DNA of 19,284 nt from Balneolaceae bacterium UBA1514 (GCA_002323515.1 DCQQ01000017.1:16659-35942); one strand, 5' to 3'; counted from the stretch's first letter, positions 1 to 7,363 are shown. Notes: generated by a model not told the origin, from the sequence alone. A program made the numbers and translations.

Positions 1-1100
1 AAACTATTATTTGGGATACCTACAGAAATTGGATTCAATCGTACCGAGACCTGCCAATATTGGTAAATCAATGGGCCAATGTGGTGCGCTGGGAAATGCG
101 AACCCGTTTGTTTTTACGTACGATGGAATTTTTGTGGCAAGAAGGGCATACTGCTCATGCCACAAAGGAAGAAGCCGTAGAAGAAACATTACAGATGCTA
201 GAAGTTTATCGTACATTTGCTGAAGACTTTATGGCAATGCCTGTAGTAACTGGGGTTAAAACGGCTTCAGAGCGTTTCGCAGGCGCTGTGGATACCTACT
301 GCATAGAAGCACTTATGCAAGATGGAAAGGCATTACAAGCGGGCACCTCGCATTTTTTAGGCCAAAATTTTGCAAAAGCATTTGACGTAACCTTTCAAGA
401 CAAAGATGGTGACCATAAATTAGTTTGGGCCACGAGCTGGGGTGTATCGACCCGATTGATTGGCGGGTTGATTATGACCCATTCGGATGATAATGGCTTA
501 GTCCTACCTCCAAAATTAGCTCCAAGGCAAATCATTATTGTGCCAATTTACCGTTCTGACAAAGAACGAGAAATGGTGCTAGCGTATGGCGAAAGTCTGT
601 TAAACGAAGTCAAAGAGCATGGTATCCGAGCTCATATGGATACTCGAGACACGTACAAACCTGGGTTCAAATTTGCGGAACATGAAGCTCGTGGAATTCC
701 ATTACGTATTGCCATAGGGCCGAGAGATGTTGAAAATAATAAAGTGGAATGGACACGTAGAGATACATTGAGTAAAGAGATTACCGAACGCGAAGGTTTA
801 GGGGCTCGTGCCGCTGAGCTATTGAATACCATCCAACAAGATCTTTATGATAGAGCCCTAGCTAAGCGGGGTGAGATGACCAGTGAAGTAGAAACTTACG
901 ATGAGTTCAAAGAGGTACTGGAGCAAAAGGGTGGATTTATTTATGCGCATTGGGATGGTACATCCGAAACCGAAGAGCGTATAAAAAAAGAGACTAAAGC
1001 AACCATTCGTTGTATTCCATTGACCGAGGCTAAACCTGGTACTTGTATGGTTACCGGGAAAGCTTCTAAACAAAAAGTTCTTTTTGCTCGAGCCTACTAA
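1..1100 (+). CDS. proS: Prolyl-tRNA synthetase, archaeal/eukaryotic type (3' part; 5' end outside window)
   Basis: Class II aminoacyl-tRNA synthetase that charges tRNA-Pro in the cytoplasm. The reading frame is already open at base 3 ([12 protein letters not shown]...), so the gene starts upstream; an apparent TTG start at base 60 is only an internal Leu codon. The 365 visible residues hold class II motif 2 ([17 protein letters not shown], then EGHTAHA), motif 3 ([18 protein letters not shown]), an anticodon-binding domain beginning near [13 protein letters not shown], and the C-terminal domain typical of this subtype. That last domain has two Cys residues (RCIP and GTCMV) and ends in the characteristic LFARAY. 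The end marks it as the archaeal/eukaryotic-like ProRS rather than the bacterial form with an editing insertion. Family length is about 480-500 residues, so roughly 120-130 N-terminal residues are missing only because of the window edge. The next gene starts 42 nt downstream on the same strand. Confidence 0.96.
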   Translation, partial: TIIWDTYRNWIQSYRDLPILVNQWANVVRWEMRTRLFLRTMEFLWQEGHTAHATKEEAVEETLQMLEVYRTFAEDFMAMPVVTGVKTASERFAGAVDTYCIEALMQDGKALQAGTSHFLGQNFAKAFDVTFQDKDGDHKLVWATSWGVSTRLIGGLIMTHSDDNGLVLPPKLAPRQIIIVPIYRSDKEREMVLAYGESLLNEVKEHGIRAHMDTRDTYKPGFKFAEHEARGIPLRIAIGPRDVENNKVEWTRRDTLSKEITEREGLGARAAELLNTIQQDLYDRALAKRGEMTSEVETYDEFKEVLEQKGGFIYAHWDGTSETEERIKKETKATIRCIPLTEAKPGTCMVTGKASKQKVLFARAY

Positions 1101-1142
1101 TAGATTAAACCAATTGACCTAAGTCTCATCTAATTTACAACG

Positions 1143-2795
1143 ATGAACCCATCATCAAGGCATCCTTGGCACCGACAATTACACCCCTTTGGATTATATG
1201 GGGCTCGAGGATCGCGCGAATTAGATCGAGCTACCATTGAGAATTTTGAAATCCCAGGGGAATCTCTCATGGAAATAGCTGGCACGAGAGCAGCTGATTG
1301 GATTCAACAGTATGAATTACCCAATGCTAAGGGTATTATATTAGCCGGGAAAGGTAATAATGGTGGTGATGCATATGTAGTTGCTCGACTTTTGCACGAA
1401 TATGGCATCCAGGTTCAGGTGTTTTCACTAGTTCAGGTGAGCAGCCTTACCGCAGATGCCCGTTTGAATGCAAAACGATGGTTGTCCCTGGGCGGCGAAA
1501 TCACCGTATTTGTTGATACTGATGAAGAAAAGAAAGAAGCTCATCTTAAAAAAATAAAGGTTGAGAGCATAAAACTGTCGTTAAATGAAACTGCTAAAAC
1601 CCATTTTTCTAAAGCCCTTGCTACCGCAGATTTTATAGTAGATGGCCTGCTAGGTATTGGAATTAATGGCCCTGTTAGTGCCTCTCACGAGGAGATCATT
1701 AACTTGATGAACAAGGCTGCAAATGCCGGCATAATCCATAAGTATGCCCTTGACATACCTTCTGGGTTACATCCTGATACAGGAAGGTGTATGGGCAGTA
1801 CCTTTTCAGCCGACTTTACTTTTTGTTTTGGCGGAATTAAACCGGGATATTTTTTAGAAGACGGACCAACTTTTTGCGGTCAAATCATCCGCTGCGAACT
1901 CCCCATTCCATCATCTTATAAAGAAGCACACCAATTTATCATTGATCAGGATTGGATCCAACGGGTTCAGGGGTTGGACGCATCAAACAGAAAAAATCGC
2001 ACGCACAAATATAGTCAGGGGGTTATATACATTATAAGTGGCGCTTCAGGCATGACGGGAGCAACAATTTACGCCGCAAAAAGTGCCTGGGCTCAAGGTG
2101 CCGGGGCAGTTCAAATCATTTGCCTTAGAGGGCTGATGAACCTGTATGATTATCATTTACCTGAAATGGTTAAAGTAGGCATTGGTTCGGAAACAGACAC
2201 AGAACTCGGCTATGATCATACCTCAGAGATATTGAGTGCTCTTTCTAAAAAAGACGGGCTCTGTATTATAGGACCTGGACTGGGACGAACTGAGCAGGCT
2301 ATGAAGCTTACTCAATGTTTATTAGAAGAGTATCGAGGCCCTTTACTCTTGGATGCCGATGCAATGTATGCATTGAGCCCGTCCATTCTCGAAAAAAGAC
2401 CTCGCGAGCAGAAGCTGGTCATGAGTCCGCATAAAGGTGAGTTTGCTCATTTGTTCTCGGTTTTGTTCCCAGATCATGAACAGGAACCATCGAGCGAGGT
2501 TGAACGCATAGAGTGGGCTGAGCAGATCGCAAAAAAGTTTGGGATTTGGATAGTGAGCAAAGGACTCCCAACAGCAATTTGTACCCCAGAAGGGTTTTCG
2601 TATTGGACACAATATGATACTAATCTTTTTAATAGGACAGGATTTGGTGACATACTCAGTGGAGCTATGGCAGCAATGATACTAGAAACCTCATCGGTGG
2701 ATATGGCTTTGGTGAAGGCCTGTCTACAAAATTGGGAGCAAACTCAAGACATCCTGACTATTAAAGCGCATCTAAGCCCGGACGACCTAGTGTAA
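1143..2795 (+). CDS. nnr: Bifunctional NAD(P)HX epimerase / ADP-dependent NAD(P)HX dehydratase (NnrE-NnrD fusion)
   Basis: Metabolite-repair enzyme. The N-terminal YjeF_N half interconverts the R and S epimers of hydrated NAD(P)H; the C-terminal carbohydrate-kinase-like half dehydrates S-NAD(P)HX back to NAD(P)H using ADP. The epimerase half (about residues 1-240) has SRELDRATI, the loop GKGNNGGDA (about 69-77; the family more often has GNNGGDG), DGLLGIG and DIPSGLHPDTG. The dehydratase half (about 290-550) has SGASGMTGA, GPGLGR, LLLDADAMYAL, SPHKGEF and the nucleotide-site motif TGFGDILSG, with Asp503. At 550 aa it is slightly longer than usual (about 490-520), partly from a charged insert near residues 122-155. 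The ATG at 1143 is kept because it precedes the conserved YxARGSRELD segment by a short leader; no SD is visible. It lies 42 nt after proS and may be cotranscribed with it. Confidence 0.93.
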   Translation: MNPSSRHPWHRQLHPFGLYGARGSRELDRATIENFEIPGESLMEIAGTRAADWIQQYELPNAKGIILAGKGNNGGDAYVVARLLHEYGIQVQVFSLVQVSSLTADARLNAKRWLSLGGEITVFVDTDEEKKEAHLKKIKVESIKLSLNETAKTHFSKALATADFIVDGLLGIGINGPVSASHEEIINLMNKAANAGIIHKYALDIPSGLHPDTGRCMGSTFSADFTFCFGGIKPGYFLEDGPTFCGQIIRCELPIPSSYKEAHQFIIDQDWIQRVQGLDASNRKNRTHKYSQGVIYIISGASGMTGATIYAAKSAWAQGAGAVQIICLRGLMNLYDYHLPEMVKVGIGSETDTELGYDHTSEILSALSKKDGLCIIGPGLGRTEQAMKLTQCLLEEYRGPLLLDADAMYALSPSILEKRPREQKLVMSPHKGEFAHLFSVLFPDHEQEPSSEVERIEWAEQIAKKFGIWIVSKGLPTAICTPEGFSYWTQYDTNLFNRTGFGDILSGAMAAMILETSSVDMALVKACLQNWEQTQDILTIKAHLSPDDLV

Positions 2796-2850
2796 GTGTA
2801 ATATTACTTACCGTATTTATGTACTTTTATATAAAATGATCCAAAAATGT

Positions 2851-2883
2851 ATCAACTGTAGTACGGGTTGATGAACGATCAAC
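2851..2883 (+). promoter_or_regulatory. Three-arm inverted repeat (alternative hairpins) before the VanZ-like gene
   Basis: The motif ATCAAC occurs at 2851-2856 and 2878-2883, and its exact reverse complement GTTGAT lies between them at 2867-2872. The central arm can pair with either outer arm (loops of 10 and 5 nt) but not both at once. The element ends 13 nt before the ATG at 2897. It could be a repressor site with three half-sites or a leader with two exclusive folds. The arms are only 6 nt, so chance cannot be excluded. Confidence 0.35.
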
Positions 2884-2896
2884 AATTATATACGGT

Positions 2897-3316
2897 ATGA
2901 AAATCGATTTTATTGACTTTATTCAAAGATTTAGGCTACTCATTGGGGGACTTTACATCGCGACTACCTTGCTCATTCTCTTTGGCGCACTCATGCCCGG
3001 CTCTATTCTCCCTGAATACAAGGTTTTTAATTATGACAAACTAGTTCATGCCGGCGCATTTATGGCCTGGACTTTAGCAACAGGAATTACCTGGCGAGCC
3101 TTTCAACCAAAGCGAGCATCGCTAAATGTACTCATAGTAGCTCCCTTACTTTTTGGTGTTGGCATTGAAATTCTTCAAGGAATTCTTCCAACCAACCGAA
3201 GTCCTGAATGGATGGATATTGTTTTTGATGCCTTAGGTACTTTTTTGGGCCTATTAATTTATCTTTTGCTCTTGCGGATTAAAGACCAAAGGGAGCGTGT
3301 AAAAAGTGCACATTAG
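2897..3316 (+). CDS. VanZ-like family membrane protein
   Basis: Small integral membrane protein of 139 aa. Hydrophobic segments lie near residues 12-33, 50-67, 78-96 and 107-126, giving about four membrane spans. The family signature is readable: a conserved DKLVHAGAF after the first loop, then GVGIEILQGI, then a PTNRSPEWMDIVFDALGTFLG segment (D..D...N/D..G). VanZ in enterococci gives low-level teicoplanin resistance, but most chromosomal members like this one have no known function, so no activity is assigned. The start ATG at 2897 lacks an SD. It lies about 100 nt after nnr and 65 nt before the TonB-family gene on the same strand. A 7-nt inverted repeat (GGAGCGT 3292-3298 / ACGCTCC 3324-3330) straddles its stop codon. 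Confidence 0.82.
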   Translation: MKIDFIDFIQRFRLLIGGLYIATTLLILFGALMPGSILPEYKVFNYDKLVHAGAFMAWTLATGITWRAFQPKRASLNVLIVAPLLFGVGIEILQGILPTNRSPEWMDIVFDALGTFLGLLIYLLLLRIKDQRERVKSAH

Positions 3317-3330
3317 TGTTGCGACGCTCC
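3292..3330 (+). repeat. Inverted repeat across the end of the VanZ-like gene
   Basis: GGAGCGT (3292-3298) and ACGCTCC (3324-3330) are exact reverse complements separated by 25 nt that include the stop codon. No U-run follows on either strand, so it is not a standard intrinsic terminator. It may be a 3'-end RNA structure between this gene and the TonB-family gene, or chance. Confidence 0.3.
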
Positions 3331-3381
3331 AAAAAATTTAGTTTCTTGTGATCCTAAACTATTTCAATTTGGATATTCAAT

Positions 3382-4041
3382 ATGATAACTGACAGAAAAC
3401 AAGCCAAAGCCGACTTAAGACGTAGTTACAATGTGTATCTGCAATTAGGTCTTATTGTCGCTTTACTATCATTTATTGGGTTGGTTCGTATTAATTTATA
3501 CAGCGAGCCTCCAGCACCCCCTCCGGTAGAAGAACAGGAAGAAGTGGTAATGGAAGAGGTGATCCAAACAAAGCAAATTGAAACTCCACCGCCACCGCCA
3601 AGACCACCGGTTCCTGTAGAAGTACCAAATGATGAAATTATAGAAGATGACATTATCGAACTAGATTCGGAATTGGATTTAGATGGGCCGTTAGATTTAC
3701 CACCTCCACCCCCACCAAAAGAAGATGAACCTGAAGATGATTTTTTTGTCGTTGTAGAGCAAATGCCACAACTTCGTGGAGGTCTAGGTGCATTACAGCG
3801 TAAGGTTTCTTACCCTGAAATGGCACGACGAGCAGGCATTGAAGGCCGAGTTACCGTACAGTTCATTGTAAATGAACAAGGTAGAGTTGAAAATCCGCGA
3901 GTAATTCGTGGAATTGGTGGTGGTTGTGATGAAGAGGCATTGAAAGCCGTTCAAAGCGCTCGATTCACACCTGGGATGCAACGAGGTAGACCCGTACGTG
4001 TACAGTATAGTTTACCTATTGTTTTCCGACTACAGAACTAA
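3382..4041 (+). CDS. Energy transducer TonB-family protein
   Basis: Links the proton motive force at the inner membrane to outer-membrane TonB-dependent receptors, with ExbB/ExbD as usual partners. The 219-aa protein has a short basic cytoplasmic N-terminus (ITDRKQAKADLRR), one membrane span (about 20-40, LQLGLIVALLSFIGLVRI), a long acidic and proline-rich periplasmic spacer (about 45-125, with runs such as PPPPPRPPVP and PPPPPP), and a C-terminal TonB domain (about 130-218). That domain shows YPEMARRAGIEGRVTVQF, GRVENPRVIRGIGGGCDEEAL and ARFTPGMQRGRPVRVQYSLP. The Gly-Cys-Asp-Glu-Glu stretch is common in Bacteroidota-type TonB proteins. No exbB or exbD gene is next to it and no receptor gene is in the window, so its client is unknown. 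The strong terminator at 4088-4115 ends this transcription unit. Confidence 0.92.
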   Translation: MITDRKQAKADLRRSYNVYLQLGLIVALLSFIGLVRINLYSEPPAPPPVEEQEEVVMEEVIQTKQIETPPPPPRPPVPVEVPNDEIIEDDIIELDSELDLDGPLDLPPPPPPKEDEPEDDFFVVVEQMPQLRGGLGALQRKVSYPEMARRAGIEGRVTVQFIVNEQGRVENPRVIRGIGGGCDEEALKAVQSARFTPGMQRGRPVRVQYSLPIVFRLQN

Positions 4042-4054
4042 GTTTCTGGATTAC

Positions 4055-4074
4055 ATGATTCTTAACTGAATCAT
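4055..4074 (+). other. 3'-UTR hairpin after the TonB-family gene
   Basis: A perfect 7-bp stem (ATGATTC / GAATCAT) with a 6-nt loop lies between the stop codon and the intrinsic terminator. With no U-run it is more likely a 3'-end stabilising or accessory structure than a terminator by itself. Confidence 0.45.
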
Positions 4075-4087
4075 TAGCAAATTTTGA

Positions 4088-4115
4088 AAAGCTCGCCTTT
4101 TGGTGGGCTTTTTTT
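4088..4115 (+). terminator. Rho-independent terminator of the TonB-family gene
   Basis: Left arm AAAGCTCGCC and right arm GGTGGGCTTT form a 10-bp stem with two G-U pairs and a TTTT loop, followed by a T-run to 4115. It lies 46 nt after the TonB stop and separates this unit from the minus-strand Nudix gene. Confidence 0.9.
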
Positions 4116-4138
4116 ATGTTAACTCAGTGACTTTTTAC

Positions 4139-4177
4139 CATCTTAACGGGCTACTATCATTTAGAACATTTAAGATG
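4139..4177. repeat. 8-nt inverted repeat between the convergent TonB and Nudix genes
   Basis: CATCTTAA (4139-4146) and TTAAGATG (4170-4177) are exact reverse complements around a 23-nt centre, just beyond the Nudix stop codon. There is no T-run on either strand, so termination is unproven. It could form the 3' hairpin of the minus-strand transcript. Confidence 0.35.
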
Positions 4178-4190
4178 AGCTCAATTCCAA

Positions 4191-4775
4191 CTACAGTGCT
4201 TTGATTTGTTCGGTAAACTGAATCAACACCTCCCTCAGGTTATCGAATGCAACCCGCTCGTATGCTAGAGTCAAGCTAACCCAACATATCTCTGTTATTC
4301 CTTCTTCTAACTGTGGCGTATAACGATGTTTAGTTGAATTCCTAAGTTCATTGATCCAACCCTGAGAAAGTGCACTTGAAATCCTATGCTCTTTGGCATC
4401 AATCATCCCATACCAGTAGGTGGTTTTATGATAACTTTTATTTTTTTGCTCATATTCATGAGCGGTTGTACCAATAAAATGAGTAATGATAGGCTCCTCA
4501 ATGCCTACCTCCTCTTGTACTTCACGGCGAGCAGCACAAGCAACAGTCTCATTTTTTTCAACCTTCCCTTTGGGGATATCCCACAACCCTTTTCGATGAA
4601 TTAACAACACCTCCAAGCATTGCTCCGTGGATTGCTTGGTTTCTGAAACTACTGCGTCTCTATGAGGTGATGAGGAATAATTATGCTTAGTTCTATTCAG
4701 GGTCAAAGAATCTACTTCAGAACTACTGAACCGAAATACCACACCACCCGCGGCACTAATCTTCTTTTGTTTCAC
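4191..4775 (-). CDS. Nudix hydrolase
   Basis: Predicted hydrolase of a nucleoside diphosphate linked to another moiety; the substrate cannot be read from the sequence. From the GTG at 4775 the protein has 194 aa. Strand one is ISAAGGVVFRF (6-16). The Nudix box fits GX5EX7REUXEEXGU exactly: G70, E76, R84, E85, E88, E89, G91 (GKVEKNE ... REVQEEVGI), preceded by LWDIPKG. Between strand one and LEVLLIHRKGLW sits a polar insert of about 37 residues (17-53), rich in Ser, Thr and charged residues, where most relatives have only a few. A longer reading from an ATG at 4850 would add 25 basic residues that lie wholly inside the DUF1844 gene. I prefer the GTG because it is 8 codons before the last DUF1844 codon, is preceded by a purine-rich AGGGAG about 11 nt upstream, and starts just before the conserved fold. 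The 20-nt overlap with DUF1844 implies translational coupling. Confidence 0.88.
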   Translation of the reverse strand: MKQKKISAAGGVVFRFSSSEVDSLTLNRTKHNYSSSPHRDAVVSETKQSTEQCLEVLLIHRKGLWDIPKGKVEKNETVACAARREVQEEVGIEEPIITHFIGTTAHEYEQKNKSYHKTTYWYGMIDAKEHRISSALSQGWINELRNSTKHRYTPQLEEGITEICWVSLTLAYERVAFDNLREVLIQFTEQIKAL

Positions 4776-5109
4776 CGGATTCTGTATCTCCCTGAGCTTC
4801 TTCTTTACTCGATGCTGTATTAGTATCCCCTTTCTTAATTTCGTCGGCATAATTAAGGCGGAGATTAGTCAGGCTTTGATCCAAATACGACTTCAATTCA
4901 TTGGATAGATTTCCTTTGGTATATTCAGCTAATGCATTTAGAGTGTCAATTGCATATTTAGCAGACCCTAAATCCCTCTCTATTTTGTCGGTTGCGGGAT
5001 TCTTAATTTTCCCTAAACCCATCATTCCAATTTGCTGATGCTGCTGAACTAACATCATAAATAAAAGTTGTTTTTGTTGGTCTTCGTTTAAGTTCTTTAA
5101 ATCGTCCAT
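4756..5109 (-). CDS. DUF1844 domain-containing protein
   Basis: Small soluble protein of 117 aa, function unknown. It has the DUF1844 pattern: an N-terminal helix (LNEDQQKQLLFMMLVQQHQQ), a short hydrophobic Met/Gly turn (IGMMGLGKIKNPATDK) and a second helical pair (ERDLGSAKYAIDTLNALAEYT ... LKSYLDQSLTNLRLNYAD). The Gly-Lys-Ile-Xaa-Asn-Pro turn and the AKxAIDxLxxLxxKT-like helix are the family marks. The tail after residue 93 is acidic and Gln/Ser/Thr-rich and looks disordered; the Nudix gene starts inside this region's DNA. No SD is visible before the ATG. It is the first gene of a two-gene minus-strand unit with the Nudix hydrolase, divergent from serC across 364 nt. Confidence 0.85.
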   Translation of the reverse strand: MDDLKNLNEDQQKQLLFMMLVQQHQQIGMMGLGKIKNPATDKIERDLGSAKYAIDTLNALAEYTKGNLSNELKSYLDQSLTNLRLNYADEIKKGDTNTASSKEEAQGDTESGETKED

Positions 5110-5473
5110 AGGTTATTAGCAAAAATTCAATGAAAGTTATTGTGGTATAAAAATAAGTATTTAAGCAGTAAAAAAAACGAGTTCATACTCTTCTGATTAT
5201 CTCTGTCTTTCTTTTTAAATTAGATTCAATATAAGCTAGAACTTCCCTATTTTTTATTATTGCTTTGAATGAAAGAGCCTCGCAAGGAATGAAAGAACAA
5301 AGTGAATAGTTTTGTTTTCTGAATGAGCCTAAAGTTATAGCAACTATACAAAACAGCTGTTGGAGATGACCCAAGTTCAATGTCATATTCAATGCAGTCA
5401 CTTGAACTTAAAATCTATTTAAAGCTCTTCAAACCTATTACTTAAACCCCCTCATCACTCATCCATTCACATT
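5110..5473. other. 364-nt intergenic region between DUF1844 and serC
   Basis: No convincing gene, tRNA or terminator is visible. It should carry the divergent promoters for the DUF1844/Nudix unit and for serC, but no clear match to a sigma70 or Bacteroidota consensus stands out. It contains a short direct repeat, GAATGAAAGA at 5267-5276 and 5287-5296 (20-nt period), with a related GAATGAGCCT at 5321-5330. A 72-codon minus-strand frame (5183-5401) has no recognisable domain or plausible initiation signals and is not called. Confidence 0.5.
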
Positions 5474-6553
5474 ATGAATCGCGTACATAATTTTAGTGCA
5501 GGCCCTGCCATTTTACCCCTAGAAGTACTTCAAAAAGCACAAGCAGACTTAGTAGACTACCAAGGTACGGGTTCTTCCATAATGGAGAAAAGCCATCGGG
5601 GTGCTGACTACACTCAAGTTCATGAAGAAGCAACGGCCTTGCTAACATCTGTTTTGGGTCTGGATGATGATTTTGAAGTGCTTTTTTTACAAGGAGGGGC
5701 AAGTACTCAATTCTTGATGGCCCCATTGAATCTGCTTTCCAAAGGACAAACTGCTGACTACATTAATACAGGGGCTTGGTCAACAAAAGCCATTAAAGAA
5801 GCAAAGGCTTTTGGAGAGGTAAATGAAGTGTACAGCGGAAAAGATGGGAATTTTACGCACATTCCCACACAGGAAGAGTTAGCATTTAATGAGCATACAC
5901 GCTATGTGCATTTCACCTCTAACAACACCATTTGTGGAACACAGTTCGCCACCGAACCGGAAACAAACGGGGTACCTCTAGTCTGCGATGCCTCTTCAGA
6001 TTTTCTATCCAAACCCATTGATATTGCCCGTTATGGTATAATTTATGCAGGAGCTCAAAAAAATCTAGGCCCAGCTGGGGTTACCATTGTCATTGCGCGG
6101 AAGGATGTGCTAGAAGGAATTAGCAAAACAGATATTCCAACCATTATGAACTATCGCACCCACGTTCAGAATCTATTTAACACTCCTCCTGTATTTCCAG
6201 TATACATGGTTAAATTAGTCTTGGAATGGATCCAACGCAAAGGAGGCATTCCATATTTTGAACGCTTTAACTTGGAAAAAGCTAACCTACTGTATTCTGC
6301 TATAGACGAAGATGACTTCTACTCGGGCACTGCTGACCTAGCTTCTAGGTCGCTAATGAATGTGACTTTTAGACTACCTTCAGAAGAACTGGAAAAAAAG
6401 TTCATCCATGAGGCTACCGCTGCTCACCTAGATGCTCTGAAGGGACATCGCAGTGTAGGCGGTGTTCGTGCTAGTATTTATAATGCCTGCCCCATGGAAA
6501 GTGTTCAGGCATTGGTAGCTTTCATGGCTGATTTCAAAACCAATCATGGATAA
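5474..6553 (+). CDS. serC: Phosphoserine aminotransferase
   Basis: PLP-dependent class V aminotransferase that makes 3-phosphoserine from 3-phosphohydroxypyruvate and glutamate in serine synthesis; in many bacteria it also acts in pyridoxal 5'-phosphate synthesis. The 359-aa length matches the family (about 360). Visible marks are the N-terminal NFSAGPAILP, SSIMEKSHRG, the PLP-phosphate region QGGASTQF, TSNNTICGTQF, VCDASSDFLS with the PLP-nitrogen Asp, the Schiff-base lysine K196 in YAGAQKNLGPAGV, TPPVFPVYM, and the C-terminal GHRSVGGVRASIYNA substrate-binding segment. The ATG at 5474 is set by the family's conserved N-terminus; no SD is seen. No serA or serB neighbour is present. It converges with the rhomboid gene with only 24 nt between stops and no obvious terminator there. 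Confidence 0.97.
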   Translation: MNRVHNFSAGPAILPLEVLQKAQADLVDYQGTGSSIMEKSHRGADYTQVHEEATALLTSVLGLDDDFEVLFLQGGASTQFLMAPLNLLSKGQTADYINTGAWSTKAIKEAKAFGEVNEVYSGKDGNFTHIPTQEELAFNEHTRYVHFTSNNTICGTQFATEPETNGVPLVCDASSDFLSKPIDIARYGIIYAGAQKNLGPAGVTIVIARKDVLEGISKTDIPTIMNYRTHVQNLFNTPPVFPVYMVKLVLEWIQRKGGIPYFERFNLEKANLLYSAIDEDDFYSGTADLASRSLMNVTFRLPSEELEKKFIHEATAAHLDALKGHRSVGGVRASIYNACPMESVQALVAFMADFKTNHG

Positions 6554-6577
6554 CCCACAAACACCCATTACATAAAC

Positions 6578-7159
6578 CTAGAACCATATTGTTATTATGT
6601 GATCAAGGGTGTTAGGCACAAAAAGTAACATGTAAAGTATTCCCCAGATAGCACCAGCTAAATGGGCTTCGTGATTAATTCTTCCCTCACGCTTACCAGC
6701 CCAAATACTGTAAATCACAAATAAACCTCCGAAAATGACAGCAGGTATACCTATAGGTATGAACATAAGGTAGAATGGGGTAAACGGAAACAAAACAATG
6801 AAGCCAAATAATACGCTTTCAATAGCGCCAGATGCCCCAATAGTGGCGTAATTAGGATTATTCTTATATTTAATTAGTGATGGTATAGAAGAAGCAATCA
6901 GACCACTCATATACAGAATAAAATAATGCTCAGAGCCAATACTTCGCTCCAACACTGGCCCAAAAAACAATAGGGTGATCATGTTAAAAAGCAAATGCGT
7001 CCATCCACCATGTAAAAAACCTGAACTCACTAGTTCATACCATGCTCCTTTTCGGACTGTTCTATAGGGCATATGCATTCCTTTCTCAATTATGCTTGGA
7101 TTGGTTTGTGACCAAAGAAAAACGCCTACATTTATGGCTATTAGGAAGTAACTTAGCAT
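6578..7159 (-). CDS. Rhomboid-family intramembrane serine protease
   Basis: Membrane protease that cleaves substrates within or next to their transmembrane segments. The 193-aa protein has about six hydrophobic segments, matching the minimal bacterial six-helix core. Visible motifs are WYELVSSGFLHGGWTHLLFNM with the conserved L1-loop and helix-2 residues, the catalytic serine S110 in IGASGAIESVLFG (GxSG), and the partner histidine H166 in HEAHLAGAIWG. The catalytic dyad is therefore complete and activity is expected; the substrate is unknown. No extra cytoplasmic or zinc-finger domain is attached. The ATG at 7159 places the first membrane helix directly at the N-terminus. Confidence 0.94.
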   Translation of the reverse strand: MLSYFLIAINVGVFLWSQTNPSIIEKGMHMPYRTVRKGAWYELVSSGFLHGGWTHLLFNMITLLFFGPVLERSIGSEHYFILYMSGLIASSIPSLIKYKNNPNYATIGASGAIESVLFGFIVLFPFTPFYLMFIPIGIPAVIFGGLFVIYSIWAGKREGRINHEAHLAGAIWGILYMLLFVPNTLDHIITIWF

Positions 7160-7291
7160 TCTTATCTGTTTCGAGTTAATGTGTATTACGGTTTATAACA
7201 GACCATGGCAATATACAGAGCTTGGCATTGATTATATTGCAGATTTTAGTAAAACAATGGTACATTCTACTTTGTCTCGGATGACAGCATT

Positions 7292-7363
7292 GCTGAAGTA
7301 GCTCAGTGGTAGAGCAAAGCTCTTATAAAGGGTTGATCAGGGGTTCAAAACCCATCTTCGGCT
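7292..7363 (+). tRNA. Atypical tRNA or tRNA pseudogene, anticodon UAU (Ile) by standard numbering
   Basis: A 72-nt cloverleaf can be drawn. Acceptor GCTGAAG (7292-7298) pairs with CTTCGGC (7356-7362), 7 bp with one U-G; then TA, D-arm GCTC-AGTGGTA-GAGC and A26. In the canonical register the anticodon stem is AAGCT/AGGGT around loop CTTATAA (anticodon UAU), with A-G and G-G mismatches at 28-42 and 29-41. Shifting the stem by one (AGCTC/GGGTT, two G-U pairs) removes the mismatches but gives loop TTATAAA (AUA) and a two-nt D/anticodon linker. The T-arm is AGGGG-TTCAAAA-CCCAT with one mismatch (50-64) and A instead of a pyrimidine at position 60. No CCA is encoded. It is clearly tRNA-derived; whether it functions, and its amino acid, are uncertain. 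Confidence 0.65.

Noticed and set aside
11..223. Small plus- and minus-strand frames over the first 220 nt
   Set aside because: They lie within proS, whose frame is established by class II synthetase motifs.
2792..2811. Near-palindrome with a GTAATATTAC core at the nnr stop codon
   Set aside because: The exact core is only 10 nt and AT-rich, it overlaps the stop codon, and no T-run follows; chance is likely.
2896..3316. Reading the VanZ-like gene as a glycopeptide-resistance determinant
   Set aside because: There is no vanHAX-type context; chromosomal VanZ-like proteins are widespread and of unknown function.
3339..3361. TAGTTT/AAACTA inverted repeat before the TonB-family gene
   Set aside because: Only 6 bp of AT-rich pairing with an 11-nt loop; too weak to call.
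5183..5401. 72-codon minus-strand frame in the DUF1844-serC spacer
   Set aside because: No family resemblance, no SD, unusual composition and no conserved neighbour. A lineage-specific small protein cannot be excluded but is not supported.
7165..7202. TCTGTT/AACAGA repeat and a small TAAT-GTGT-ATTA hairpin upstream of the rhomboid gene
   Set aside because: Short arms in an AT-rich spacer with no other support; both could be chance.
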